Source: Rhodothermales bacterium (lineage in GTDB: Bacteria > Bacteroidota > Rhodothermia > Rhodothermales > Bin80). From it: a stretch of DNA of 54,014 bases. The translations under genes and the position numbers were made by a program. Each line of letters opens with the position of its first letter. The stretch's first letter is position 1. The DNA is taken from positions 1-54,014 of the forward strand of contig JAJECV010000068.1 in the NCBI GenBank assembly GCA_022821875.1, read 5' to 3'. Below are positions 32,496 through 41,720 of this stretch, one piece after another. The notes below the pieces were generated by a model that was given only the letters and a program-made list of their open reading frames with translations, did not search any database and had not been told where the DNA came from.

Positions 32496-33656
32496 TCAGG
32501 CGAAAAGCGGTTTGTCAGGCGGATCCTGCTCAATGAAATAATTATCGAGAAACCAGTCCCGCATGGAGGGGATCGGGATGCAGAAACGTCCTGCACGGTT
32601 GTCCAGCACCCCCTTATCGAGTGCACGCTTGAAGATAGACGCTGCGTTACTCTTGCCGAAGTCCTGCATCAGTGACCCCATAATCACGGAGTATGTCTGT
32701 GTGGAATCCTCCCGTACATCCACAAAAGCCCTGGCGATGGCTACGCGGTGCTCCTCAATGAGCCCGTCTGCACGGGCTTCATAGAATTTTGTCCGTTTCA
32801 ATCTCCCCGCTTCGAGCACCGTATTCAACTTCTCCGGTGTCATCTTCTGCCCCGTTGCCCGCAGGTGAACCGCCGCTACCTGTGCATAGGCAGAGACATG
32901 CTGGGGCCAGCCGTATGTCTCTGCCGCAATCGCATCAATCCATGCCATGGGATTTCCTTTCGCTTTTCCATCTTCCTTAAGCCAGTCCTGAATGACGGCC
33001 CGCTCCGCCTCTGGCTTCAGCGGGCCCAATTCAACATAGCAGTTATCCTTGAATCTTGAGATTTTCAAATCATTGAATGCTTGCTTCGTTGCACTCAGCC
33101 CGGCGGCGATCAGCATCACGGGGCGTCCAGTCCGCCCGTTGTGGATTGCGGTCAGCAGGGTCTTCGCACCGATAAACGGAATCCCGGTCCCCATCGCAAG
33201 GTCATCCATTAGCTGCGCTTCATCCAACAGTAGAACTAGCCCTCCTTTCCCCTTTTCGATGACACCCAAAGGAGTTTTTGCCGCCCCGCCAAGGTCAACT
33301 TCCGCCTTGAATACACCAACATCTACGCTAGCGGATCCATGTGTGAGCCATCTACGCCAGCGCTTCCATGAAGTATCAATAGACTCGTGAAGCACCTCTG
33401 GATCTAGAAGTTTATGCGGATGCACCTCTGCCACTGCATATCCCTCAATTGCGGCTAGGCGTGCGCATTCATGGAGCAACGCGGTCTTACCCGCGCCAGG
33501 TGCCGCCTGGATCAGGAATGTAGTTCCCTCCTCGGGATCGTCCCTCGCAAACTCCAGACGTTCCTTGAAGTCGGCCAGTATCTGTTTCCGTCCGTGGAAG
33601 TACTTGGCTCTCCCCCGGTCTTTTATGTTGGGAGATCTGCGATCTGAATCACTCAT
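32496..33656 (-). CDS. AAA ATPase, paralogue 1 (solitary copy)
   Basis: 386 residues from ATG at 33656 (MSDSDRRSP), the same start as paralogue 3. Walker A is APGAGKT near residue 52, Walker B LVLLLDEAQ near 140, and a sensor-like AAGLSATK follows. The N-terminal motif KYFHGRK and the C-terminal motif IPIPSMRDWFLDNY are shared with the copies at 41721 and 44293, so these three form one family, which resembles AAA_16/Orc1-like or STAND-type switch ATPases with a winged-helix-like C-terminal part. Unlike the other two, no nuclease gene or remnant was found beside it. Divergence from the other copies is greatest between residues 70 and 130. Confidence 0.85.
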   Translation of the reverse strand: MSDSDRRSPNIKDRGRAKYFHGRKQILADFKERLEFARDDPEEGTTFLIQAAPGAGKTALLHECARLAAIEGYAVAEVHPHKLLDPEVLHESIDTSWKRWRRWLTHGSASVDVGVFKAEVDLGGAAKTPLGVIEKGKGGLVLLLDEAQLMDDLAMGTGIPFIGAKTLLTAIHNGRTGRPVMLIAAGLSATKQAFNDLKISRFKDNCYVELGPLKPEAERAVIQDWLKEDGKAKGNPMAWIDAIAAETYGWPQHVSAYAQVAAVHLRATGQKMTPEKLNTVLEAGRLKRTKFYEARADGLIEEHRVAIARAFVDVREDSTQTYSVIMGSLMQDFGKSNAASIFKRALDKGVLDNRAGRFCIPIPSMRDWFLDNYFIEQDPPDKPLFA

Positions 33657-33729
33657 GAGGCATAGTGGCAACTATGGATAGTATGGAAAATGATTCAGGG
33701 AACGGTTTGTTCCAGTGTCTAGGGACAGG

Positions 33730-34977
33730 TCAGTTCGCCAGGTCCTTGATGGTTACACGGCCAATACGATTAGAGCTGCTCTGATGGATCAGCAGTTCGT
33801 TTTCGCGGGTCACCCAGATATGTCGGATGATTCCCACGCCGCTTGGGATTGCCCAGCTCTGAAAGGATTCGGTCTCAGGATCAAATCGGACCAGTGCATC
33901 CGGGCGCATTGCAGATTCATTGTACCAGATTTTGTCGTTAATCACGGCCAGAGAGTAGGGATGAGATCGTGAACCGCTCGGGGATTCCCACTCTTTGAAT
34001 TCACCGGTTGCCGGATCAAGGCGGCCGATTCGCCCCATGGTGGAATTCACGTACCAGATAATTCCTCTGGAATCAATGCCCAGGCGACGGATTCGGGTTT
34101 CCTCTTCTGCAACTGGATAATAGCGCAATTCCATGGACTCGGGGTCCATCACCGCCAGCTTATTTGTCCCGTTATAGGCAATCCATACCATACCGTCCTG
34201 AGCTACGATAATGCCATAGGGTCTTGGCTCGGTTGGGATTTCAGTGAGTTCTCCCGTCTCAGGGTCAAGTCGGCCAAGCATTGCGGCCCGCTGTGAGGTG
34301 AAGTAGAGTTTTCCATTTGGATGAAAAACTGCTGTATGAGGATCCCCGGCCTCGGTCGGGTACTCGGTAATTTCACCTGTATCGGGGTCAAGTTTACCGA
34401 TGGTGCCATTGCTGTTGCCCGTGTACCAGATAAAGCCGTCATGATCAGGAACGATGCTGTGCGGCCTTGCTTCGGGGGGCAGGGGGTATTCTTGCATTTC
34501 TCCTGTCACGGGATCCAGGTGTCCGACCAGACTGGCCCACATTCCTGTCCACCAGATGGAGCCGTCCGGAGCTTCAATCGGATCACGGGAGCGTTGTCCA
34601 AGTGTGGGAACGAGCCATTCCTGAAAGTCTATTTCAACCGGTCCGTCCACGAGTGTTGGCTTCCGGTTTTCACGGGCAGGAAAGTGCTCCGCCAGATACT
34701 CCGCAATATTGGCGGCTTCTGATTCGGGTAGTTCCATCATGGATTCCTGGACTGCACGCCACATCTCTACGCCGTCAAACCCCGACCTCGTAATTGTAGA
34801 AGTTGCATGACAGGAGGTGCACAACTGCTCCACCAGTTCTTTTCCTTGTCCTTCTGGAAGAGGTGCACTGCGCCGGCTCTGGCCCAGTGCGGATTGCGCA
34901 CTCAGGAGTACGAGTACAAGAGAGATCAACACAGCACGAAAATTGTGCTGCAAGAGAAATAGGTTATCAGTAATCAT
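33730..34977 (-). CDS. cytochrome c domain fused to a streptogramin-lyase-like beta-propeller
   Basis: 415 residues. A signal peptide (to about residue 32, ending SALGQ) is followed by a small domain with one heme-c motif, C-T-S-C-H, and an axial Met candidate in the next 40 residues. Residues of about 110-410 are repeated blades of the Vgb/NHL type (G-x-I-W-Y-T-x-x-x-x-x-x-I-G-x-L-D-P-x-T-G-E). The propeller is related to virginiamycin B lyase, but that name would be unsafe here. The protein should be periplasmic and redox-active. Single gene, ending 73 bases from the start of the leftward-reading AAA ATPase gene. Confidence 0.88.
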   Translation of the reverse strand: MITDNLFLLQHNFRAVLISLVLVLLSAQSALGQSRRSAPLPEGQGKELVEQLCTSCHATSTITRSGFDGVEMWRAVQESMMELPESEAANIAEYLAEHFPARENRKPTLVDGPVEIDFQEWLVPTLGQRSRDPIEAPDGSIWWTGMWASLVGHLDPVTGEMQEYPLPPEARPHSIVPDHDGFIWYTGNSNGTIGKLDPDTGEITEYPTEAGDPHTAVFHPNGKLYFTSQRAAMLGRLDPETGELTEIPTEPRPYGIIVAQDGMVWIAYNGTNKLAVMDPESMELRYYPVAEEETRIRRLGIDSRGIIWYVNSTMGRIGRLDPATGEFKEWESPSGSRSHPYSLAVINDKIWYNESAMRPDALVRFDPETESFQSWAIPSGVGIIRHIWVTRENELLIHQSSSNRIGRVTIKDLAN

Positions 34978-35257
34978 GGATTAGGTTGCAGTTCAGAACT
35001 GTAGTCTACTTAAAATACCATATAGTGGCCAAAATTGTAGAGATAGGAGTTTGATGGCAGGATCCCTATATCTGTCGCCATGCATTATTTTGACACGGAT
35101 CGCATCATATGCTGCCGCGGGGATACACCATCTCCCATGTTCTCACGAATAAATTCATGTCGGAATTTACTTTGGACAACTGCGACTGCAGTTTCATGTT
35201 CTGGGCATTCGTTCAGAGGCAGCATCCCCGTCCCTTTTTTGTCCCTTGCCGAGGTTG

Positions 35258-36580
35258 ATGCGATTTCTTTCTCCGATTGACATTGCGGGCTTGATATGTT
35301 TACTGGCGTATGGCCTGCTCTCCTGGATTACACAAACTTCGGGGGATCCATCACTTCAACTCTTCCTTGGGCTATCCGGCTGTATTGCGACAGCAATCTT
35401 CCTTCTTTATGCCTATTACCGCCGCCATCCTGATCAAAAATTCTCAGTGAGTCGGCTTATCGGCTGGGCAATCCTGTTTCGGATCTGCGGGATCATTGGC
35501 GGTCCCTTCTACGAGGATGATTTCTACAGATATTTATGGGATGCTTTTCGCTTCATTCAGGACGGAACTCCTTATGGACTGGCCCCTGAAGCTTTCTTTG
35601 GTGATGCAGGTGTACCGGATCGGTTCCAGCGTATTCTGGATGGCATCAACTATCCTGAGTTGCCGACGATCTATGGGCCGGTAACCCAGCTTGTCTTTCT
35701 GGGGGGATATGGGCTTGCTCCAGGCAGTGTCACAGCATTGCAGGTGCTCATGATCCTTTTTGATTTGATGACTGTCGGTTTATTACTTCGGTTGGCTCCT
35801 GCACCGGCAGTACTGCTTTATGCGTGGAGCCCTTTGGTGATCAAGGAAATTGCCTTCACCGCCCACCCGGATGGTATTGCTGTTTTTCTTGTGCTTGCGG
35901 CAGTCGTGCTGGTAAAAAGAGACCGGACTTACAGTGCGGCCATCTTTCTGGCGTTGGCTGTGGGGGCCAAAATCCTGGCATTGCTCGTCGTGCCGTTTAT
36001 TCTAGTGCGAAGGGGATTGCATGTTTGGGGGATCTTTATTGGAGCATTGGTGCTGATCTATCTTCCTTTCATTTTGCAGGGGAGTACAGACCTGGAGACG
36101 CTTCTTGTGTTTACCCGCGAATGGGAGTTCAATGCTGCTCTGTTCAGTCTATTAAAACCCTGGATGACGAATGCAACCGCCCGGATCCTGTGCGGACTTG
36201 TGCTTGCTGTTATGATAGGGGGGTACTATCTAGTCTATCGCCGGGATGCTTCGGGTGCAATTGTGCGGGGGGACTGGATCTATGGCGGGCTGTTTGCGCT
36301 CTGGCCCGTCGTTAATTCCTGGTATCTGTTATGGTTACTGCCTTTTGCGGCGATTCGTCCAAGTGTCTGGGCATGGACAGCGTCTGTAGCGGTGCTGTTA
36401 TCGTATATCACCGGGCTGAATCTGAACAATATGGAGATGCATCCATTTGCACATCCAGACTGGGTGCGGCCTTTAGAGTATGGTCTGATTCTTTTGGCCC
36501 TCCTCTATGACCTGTTCAGGCGAAGATATAGAGGCAGTAATCTCGCGGCAAACCGGTTCAGCATGCCCCCAGATTCCTGA
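35258..36580 (+). CDS. GT-C-type polyprenol-linked glycosyltransferase (mannosyltransferase-like)
   Basis: 440 residues from ATG at 35258 with about 11-12 membrane helices. The first extracytoplasmic loop carries the acidic pair typical of GT-C folds, GPFYEDDFYRYLWDAFRFIQDGTPYG, which would bind the lipid-phosphate sugar. The loop NYPELPTIYGPVTQLVF matches DUF2029/GT87-like enzymes. Such proteins move mannose or related sugars from a polyprenol carrier onto glycans outside the membrane. Acceptor unknown. It is monocistronic, convergent with the DUF547 gene. Confidence 0.85.
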   Translation: MRFLSPIDIAGLICLLAYGLLSWITQTSGDPSLQLFLGLSGCIATAIFLLYAYYRRHPDQKFSVSRLIGWAILFRICGIIGGPFYEDDFYRYLWDAFRFIQDGTPYGLAPEAFFGDAGVPDRFQRILDGINYPELPTIYGPVTQLVFLGGYGLAPGSVTALQVLMILFDLMTVGLLLRLAPAPAVLLYAWSPLVIKEIAFTAHPDGIAVFLVLAAVVLVKRDRTYSAAIFLALAVGAKILALLVVPFILVRRGLHVWGIFIGALVLIYLPFILQGSTDLETLLVFTREWEFNAALFSLLKPWMTNATARILCGLVLAVMIGGYYLVYRRDASGAIVRGDWIYGGLFALWPVVNSWYLLWLLPFAAIRPSVWAWTASVAVLLSYITGLNLNNMEMHPFAHPDWVRPLEYGLILLALLYDLFRRRYRGSNLAANRFSMPPDS

Positions 36581-36616
36581 ATAGGAGGGTGTGGGGTTGG
36601 ATGGCCAAAGGAGAAG

Positions 36617-37486
36617 CTATTGGGCAACTACCCCGTTAAGTCGCCAGTCATATTCGTGATCCAGCGATCCATCAAAACTTTTGAGTTGCTCGGCTAAGTC
36701 ACGGTCTGCGTACTTTTGCAGATGCGCCAGCACACCTGCCTCCGAGCCGCCAAAGTCATCCATATACCAGAAATACAAACTTGACGTAACCCCGAACGCT
36801 TCATCCAGGAGTTCCACTGCACGCAGATGATTCACGAAATCTTTCGCGCATTGATCCATCAACGTATCCAGGTTCGCAGATGTGAATACTTCAGGTGCCA
36901 AATTTGGACAGCCTAAACTGGCACAATTGACCGCGTAATGAATCCGATTATCCTGCCAGATCGGACGCAGGATGTCGTGCTCAATATTGTCAAGCGTCAG
37001 AGGGACTCCGGCCACGTTTGCACGGATATCTTTCCACGGGCCCGTACCGGGATTCTCTCCGTCATGGATTTCCATGATAGATTCAACGGGATAGGCATCC
37101 ACCACTGTGTTCACGGTCAATGCATTATAGAGGTTGATCCAATATGCCATCTGAACATCCTTTGCGTACTGGCGGGGATCTAGCCCTTGAATATTTTCAA
37201 GATATTGATTCAGGCGCTGCCGGTCTGTTGCATTGTCCTGGAGTGCCTGATAGTCAAAAAGATGTATACCGGATGGATCATCACTGATTAGATAGGTGTC
37301 CAGAATTGTCTGCCAGACGGAGTGGTCAATTGTAGCGGTATTCAAGGGATCCGCCTTGTCCCAATTGGTTGCCTGACCATAAGAAAGCGAAGTCGTGAAG
37401 ATCAAAACCCCTAAGACACCAATTCCAAATTGCCAGAGGGAGGAGTCATTCCAGCGCCGCTTAGATCTTATCGTTTGTGCATCCAT
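36617..37486 (-). CDS. DUF547 protein, exported
   Basis: 289 residues. A hydrophobic leader (about 18-38, ending LSYGQ) marks export. The DUF547 core is visible: Y-W-I-N-L-Y-N-A-L-T-V, W-K-D-I-R-x-x-V-A-G-V-P-L-T-L-D-N-I-E-H-D-I-L-R and H-Y-A-V-N-C-A-S-L-G-C-P. The conserved His, Cys and Glu/Asp positions suggest a papain-like or otherwise Cys/His-dependent activity, though none is proven for this family. No operon partner. Confidence 0.9.
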   Translation of the reverse strand: MDAQTIRSKRRWNDSSLWQFGIGVLGVLIFTTSLSYGQATNWDKADPLNTATIDHSVWQTILDTYLISDDPSGIHLFDYQALQDNATDRQRLNQYLENIQGLDPRQYAKDVQMAYWINLYNALTVNTVVDAYPVESIMEIHDGENPGTGPWKDIRANVAGVPLTLDNIEHDILRPIWQDNRIHYAVNCASLGCPNLAPEVFTSANLDTLMDQCAKDFVNHLRAVELLDEAFGVTSSLYFWYMDDFGGSEAGVLAHLQKYADRDLAEQLKSFDGSLDHEYDWRLNGVVAQ

Positions 37487-37588
37487 TCGGATCTACCTTT
37501 TTTCCCGTTCGTGGATCAACATTAATGTCACATAACTTGGACAGTAATAGTGTCCATTTCCTCAGGAACGATACTCGGTTTTCTGCAA

Positions 37589-38560
37589 TTACAGTCCACC
37601 ACCAAAGCCGCCACCGAGTCCTACGCTGATCCCAAGACCAAATACGGTAGACTTTGCCGTGTTACGGCCACCAACAATACTCCCGAAAAAGACATTTGCG
37701 CTTGCACTGCCAAACAGGTCGGCAAATAATTGGCCGCCAAGAATCTGGCTGTCTTCTTCCAGGCCGGGGAATCGGCTTGGCGAAAAACCTTCTCCGCCAA
37801 TATCAATTCCCGATGTGGCATCGACCATTCGGTAGTTACCGCCTACCCGGATCCGGTTCCCAACCGGAACAAAGACCCACAGGTTCATGAATATTTCCGA
37901 TGGAACATCAACATCACCGCCGTTCCCGGCACCGACTGCATTGGAGTTCACCGAAGTGGATCCTCTGTGCCGGTAGCCAATCTCCCCTGATGCCCCGAGT
38001 ACACGCCAGAATTTACCAACAATCAGGGATCCCTCAAATCCACTGGCACCATCACCGAGTGAGTTGATATAGCCAGTATCGTACCCGCCAGGAATGGTTA
38101 TTCCCACGCGTGCCGCAATACTGGGGGCATTATTGCTGACCAGCTCGTCTACAAAGCGCCAAGTCACAGAAAGATGGGTATCAAATAGCCCGCTGTAACT
38201 CTCCTCTCCACCGGACGGGCCGACGGCACCATCCACGTTACTTTGTGCCCAGGCCGTCTGCAGATCTACGGCAACTGCATCATTGATTGCATAGTTGGCA
38301 TGAATCCACACTGTACTCTGCCCTAGGCTTGCCCCGGTAGCTTCCAGAGGTCCTTTCACGGTTTCGGTACCTCGGTAGAATTCCTCAGCACTCTGATTAA
38401 AGTATGAAACACTGACACTGCCGGTGCGGGGCTCTGCAATCCACGGGGTACCCTGAGCAAGGGCGGTCTGCGACGGCCCCCACAGAACTATGCTCAAGAG
38501 GGCAGACAATGCCAGCCCTTTTAAGGCACAGATGATTTTACTGACGATGCTATCCTTCAT
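37589..38560 (-). CDS. outer-membrane beta-barrel protein, copy A of a tandem pair
   Basis: 323 residues from ATG at 38560, the start equivalent to copy B. A signal peptide ends ALAQG. The rest is rich in amphipathic strands (SVSYFNQS, VWIHANYAI, SVTWRFVDEL, IRVGGNYRMVD), consistent with a transporter-type or DUF3187-like barrel. The C-terminus is Gly-rich (GLGGGFGGGL), not the usual terminal Phe. It overlaps the upstream cysteine-protein gene by 11 bases, exactly as in copy B at 39523. The two barrels share most strands but differ in loops. Confidence 0.8.
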   Translation of the reverse strand: MKDSIVSKIICALKGLALSALLSIVLWGPSQTALAQGTPWIAEPRTGSVSVSYFNQSAEEFYRGTETVKGPLEATGASLGQSTVWIHANYAINDAVAVDLQTAWAQSNVDGAVGPSGGEESYSGLFDTHLSVTWRFVDELVSNNAPSIAARVGITIPGGYDTGYINSLGDGASGFEGSLIVGKFWRVLGASGEIGYRHRGSTSVNSNAVGAGNGGDVDVPSEIFMNLWVFVPVGNRIRVGGNYRMVDATSGIDIGGEGFSPSRFPGLEEDSQILGGQLFADLFGSASANVFFGSIVGGRNTAKSTVFGLGISVGLGGGFGGGL

Positions 38561-38966
38561 CAATCACCTCGTCTTGAATTCCCCGGATGGGAGTTTGCAA
38601 CTTGTATCGGCGGGTTAGGAAATAATGGACGACCTCCATACGGATGCCGCAATCTTTTTCTTCTGTATCCGGTCCGCACAGCCCTCTTACTATATCGTCA
38701 TCCGGCGATCCGGTTTCTTCATCCGCGTACACCGCTTCCAGGCTGGCCGCCAGGCTGACTGCCCGGTCCTTGTCCAATTCAGATTTCTGGATTGGACATC
38801 CCTTGCAGGCCAGCACCTTAAAGGTGAGGGACTTGCCCTGTGCGTATGCTTTACGCGGGCTGATCTGACCAGGCCCGGTACCGATGGAGCCTGATGGGGC
38901 AATAACCGGAGCCGTGAATCCAAAAAGGACCGCAACAGCGGCAAACGAGCAAATAGAACGAATCAT
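38550..38966 (-). CDS. exported cysteine-containing small protein, copy A
   Basis: 138 residues. The leader up to about AYAQG is a signal peptide. The mature part has four conserved cysteines: C-K-G-C-P near the start and L-C-G-P-D-T-E-E-K-D-C-G in the middle. C-x-x-C followed by Pro recalls redox or heme/metal sites, but no thioredoxin fold is evident. The gene is translationally coupled to the barrel downstream. Copy B (40478) is almost identical in the mature region, so this protein is under stronger constraint than the barrel. Confidence 0.78.
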   Translation of the reverse strand: MIRSICSFAAVAVLFGFTAPVIAPSGSIGTGPGQISPRKAYAQGKSLTFKVLACKGCPIQKSELDKDRAVSLAASLEAVYADEETGSPDDDIVRGLCGPDTEEKDCGIRMEVVHYFLTRRYKLQTPIRGIQDEVIDEG

Positions 38967-39522
38967 GAGTTTTCAAGAATAGTTGCCAATAACTGAACAA
39001 CCCCAATATACGCAATTGATATGTTTAAATTGAAAGGGGGCAGTCGGTGATTTGTGGATTCAATGGACATGTATCCATTATCCCCCTAACAGTCAGGGCA
39101 TTTTGGGATTTCCTCCCGATATTGCCGAATATTTTTTGAGAATGGTGAGGATCCAACCCTAAAAGTATTCATCTCCCGGTGCCAAACATTTAGGCCTGGA
39201 ATCTGCCGGTGTGTTGATTTTCCTGGAATCTCGGATACTTAAAGGAGGCAGCCGAATGTATCCTTATGACGGGTATCCAACCAGAATCACCTACCAGCGA
39301 AGTCGTTGTCCCCCGACAGTGGTCAATCGCCGCGATATTCATGGGGCAGATTGTTCCAGACACTATCTGCAGTATGGCCGCGGGGGAGATGGCTGTGAGG
39401 AACTGTCAAAAACAACTGCGAATGGATAGAACGCAGATGATTCCATGACCGTTATGCACGAGTTGGCTCAGGCAGGGGGCGGCGATTGTCAGAGATAAAG
39501 CGCAGGGCCTCGTCTCATATGA
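38967..39522. other. spacer between the two tandem units
   Basis: About 550 bases. The first 130 upstream of copy A resemble the region upstream of copy B (gattcaatggacatgtatcc against aattcaactggacaggtata), so they belong to the duplicated unit and probably carry its promoter. The remainder holds one short frame with a strong ribosome-binding site, listed separately. Confidence 0.45.
39256..39429 (+). CDS. possible 57-residue protein
   Basis: A short frame starts at ATG 39256 behind an excellent ribosome-binding site (AAAGGAGG, 7 bases away) and ends at TAG 39427-39429. The product starts MYPYDGYPTRITYQRSRCPP and is rich in Arg, Tyr and Cys, with no recognised domain. Only the ribosome-binding site argues for it; composition is not typical of the neighbouring genes and another frame overlaps it. 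Confidence 0.25.
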   Translation: MYPYDGYPTRITYQRSRCPPTVVNRRDIHGADCSRHYLQYGRGGDGCEELSKTTANG

Positions 39523-40488
39523 TTACATGCCGCCGCGGAATCTGCCACCGAAATTCATGTTCAATCCTACGCCAGACACCGTTAATTTTAGTGTGTTACG
39601 ACCGTCAATAACGTTTCCGAAAAAGGCATTTGCACTGATGCCCCACAACAAATCGGCAAATACCTGGCCACCGATAAATTGAATATCCTCTTGCAGATTG
39701 GGGAATTGGCTGGGCGGAAAATCAGAATCCTTGAGTCCGCTCCCCGAAATGGCATTGATCATGCGGTAATTGCCTCCTATTCGGATACGGCTACCAATCG
39801 GAACAAAGACCCAAAGGTTCAGGAATATTTCTGAAGGAACATCAACATCCGTACCTGCATCGGGGCCGAGAGCACCGGCACTTATTGAAGAAGATCCTCT
39901 GTGTCGGTAGCCAATTTCACCTGATGCACCTACCATATCCCAGAACTTACCAACAATCAGGGATCCCTCAACTCCACTGGCACCATCTCCAAGCGAACTA
40001 ACGTAACCGTTTTTGTATTTACCGGGAATGGTTACCCCCACACGTGCTGCAATGCTGGGTGCATGATTACGGACTAATTCGTCCACAAAGCGCCAAGTTA
40101 CAGAAACGTTGCTGTCATAAAGTGCTCCATAGTGTTTCTCATAAGATGGATTGATGGGATCATCGAAGGTGTTCCGAGCCCAGGCCGTCTGTAGATCAAC
40201 TGCAATTGCATCTGTAATTGCGTAGTTGGCATGAAGCCAAACCGTAATCTGCTCTGCTTCAGCATCTTCCAGTGATGGCCCATCCACGAGATCTGTGCCG
40301 AAATAGAATTGGTTAGAATTCTGACTATAGTACGAAAGGCTGATACTGCCGGTACGGGGCTCTGCAATCCACGGTGTTCCCTGGGCGAAAATCGTTTGCG
40401 ACGGCCCCCACAGGGGTATACTGAAAAGGGCATACAGTATCAGTCCTTTCAGGGTATACGCGGCTTGATTGAATAAATTATCTTTCAT
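39523..40488 (-). CDS. outer-membrane beta-barrel protein, copy B of a tandem pair
   Basis: 321 residues. Paralogue of the barrel at 37589, with the same leader layout (LKGL..ALFSI.LWGPSQT..AQGTPWIAEPRTGS) and many shared strands; the segment GEIGYRHRGS is identical. Loops differ (for instance YFGTDLVDGPSLEDAE here). The C-terminus FGGRFRGGM again lacks the usual terminal aromatic. It overlaps the upstream small gene by 11 bases. Together with copy A the repeat period is 1928 bases. Confidence 0.8.
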   Translation of the reverse strand: MKDNLFNQAAYTLKGLILYALFSIPLWGPSQTIFAQGTPWIAEPRTGSISLSYYSQNSNQFYFGTDLVDGPSLEDAEAEQITVWLHANYAITDAIAVDLQTAWARNTFDDPINPSYEKHYGALYDSNVSVTWRFVDELVRNHAPSIAARVGVTIPGKYKNGYVSSLGDGASGVEGSLIVGKFWDMVGASGEIGYRHRGSSSISAGALGPDAGTDVDVPSEIFLNLWVFVPIGSRIRIGGNYRMINAISGSGLKDSDFPPSQFPNLQEDIQFIGGQVFADLLWGISANAFFGNVIDGRNTLKLTVSGVGLNMNFGGRFRGGM

Positions 40489-40894
40489 TGATCACCTCGT
40501 TCTGGATCCCCCGGATGGGGGTTTTCAACTTATAGCGGCGGGTTAGAAAATAATGGACGACCTCCATGCGGATGCCGCAGTCCTTTTCCTTTGTATCCGG
40601 CCCGCATAACTCCCTCACCACATTGTCATCCGGCGATCCGGTTTTTTCATCCGCATAGACTGCTTCTAGACTGGCAGCAAGACTGATTGCCCGATCCCTA
40701 TCCAGTTCAGACTTCTGGATTGGGCATCCTTTGCAGGCCAATACCTTAAAGGTAAGAGACTTGCCCTGTGCATAGGCCTTCCGCGGGCTGATCTGACCAG
40801 GCCCGGTACCGATGGAGCCTGAGGAGATAATCGCTGGAGCCGTGAATCCAAAAAAGACCGTAACCACGGCGAGCAGGCTAATAGAACGAATCAT
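40478..40894 (-). CDS. exported cysteine-containing small protein, copy B
   Basis: 138 residues, same length as copy A at 38550. Signal peptide ends AYAQG. All four cysteines and nearly the whole mature sequence match copy A; changes are mostly conservative (DK to DR, AV to AI). The start of the barrel gene overlaps its stop. The pair probably makes one functional unit in the envelope. I cannot name a known family. Confidence 0.78.
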   Translation of the reverse strand: MIRSISLLAVVTVFFGFTAPAIISSGSIGTGPGQISPRKAYAQGKSLTFKVLACKGCPIQKSELDRDRAISLAASLEAVYADEKTGSPDDNVVRELCGPDTKEKDCGIRMEVVHYFLTRRYKLKTPIRGIQNEVINER

Positions 40895-41125
40895 GGGGCT
40901 TCAGAATGGTTAGCAGTATCCAGACAATTCCAGCGTACGCTATCGAAGCCTGTGGGTTCATAAAGATCACAGTTGATGATCAATGAATTCAACTGGACAG
41001 GTATATTCCACTGCATGCTCCGTTGAATGGATTGCAAGTCACTAAAAGTCATCTCTTAATGAACTTTTAATTGTACCTGATGTCAGCGGTGATCTGGATT
41101 TAAAACCAACCCGCTTAACTGTTTT

Positions 41126-41283
41126 TGACCTTCGACGGATTCGGCAAACGAGATGTAGTTAGACGGTGGGTCATCTGGCCGATCATGATCGGCAAGTTCA
41201 AGCCAACGTCTTAGCCTGTATTCAGGGGCACAACTCTCTCCCCAGTACTCGACAAAGAGGGCATCATCAAGGTGCTGTGCAGT
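41126..41283 (-). pseudogene. 3' remnant of a PD-(D/E)XK nuclease gene
   Basis: Reverse-strand translation matches the last 52 or so residues of the nuclease encoded at 43106-44080: RLDDALFVEYWGESCAPEY is preceded and followed by matching text with a few changes (NPPSDYISF here DPPSNYISF). Nucleotide identity is very high over about 155 bases. Beyond 41283 the similarity collapses, and the original stop is replaced by a short read-on. The remnant lies left of, and divergent from, paralogue 2 of the AAA ATPase, the same arrangement as the intact pair. Confidence 0.85.
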
Positions 41284-41720
41284 GTATAGCGGCCAGCCAA
41301 CCGCTCGGCCTCCCCTGTCTTGATTCTTAACATTTGCTGTACTCTACCACCCAATATGCTATATCACGCTCCAGCGATTAGTACGGTTTCAGTTATAACG
41401 GACTCTATCATAATTCCCCAAATTAAGATCAATTCACAGACCATTGCAAAGATGTATGTGAATGCAAATACACGATTGCATGGTCAACAACTTCTCTCTC
41501 CCTGCTCCTGACCGGAGCCAATACAGGATTGCTTCGCCTTCTGCTGCTTTTAAGAAAGCGTGTTGCTGATCTAAGTTTTCCGCTCTCAGATAGCCGCGCA
41601 CATCGTGCAGTTGCAGCCCGCCGCATGTATACGCCAAGTGCGGAAGGTGATGCGCCACACAAGGGAACAAATTATCTGGAAAATCATTCCTTGTTCTACC
41701 GATAGTCACCACTATACCTT
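41284..41720. other. decayed region upstream of AAA ATPase paralogue 2
   Basis: Where the intact module has the body of the nuclease gene, this copy has only about 430 bases without a usable frame. Near the ATPase start some similarity to the intact module returns (cgccgcatgtatacgccaag against cgccgcccgtgtttacgcca; ggaacaaattatc against ggaacaaattgtc), so this is deletion and decay of a once complete copy. Confidence 0.6.

Noticed and set aside
19297..33727. An 11-base word, GTCTAGGGACA, found near 19297 and 33717
   Set aside because: Words of this length recur by chance in 54 kb; no longer similarity flanks them.
33730..34977. Naming the propeller protein virginiamycin B lyase
   Set aside because: The fold is shared by many propellers, a cytochrome c domain is fused to it, and the lyase active site could not be verified.
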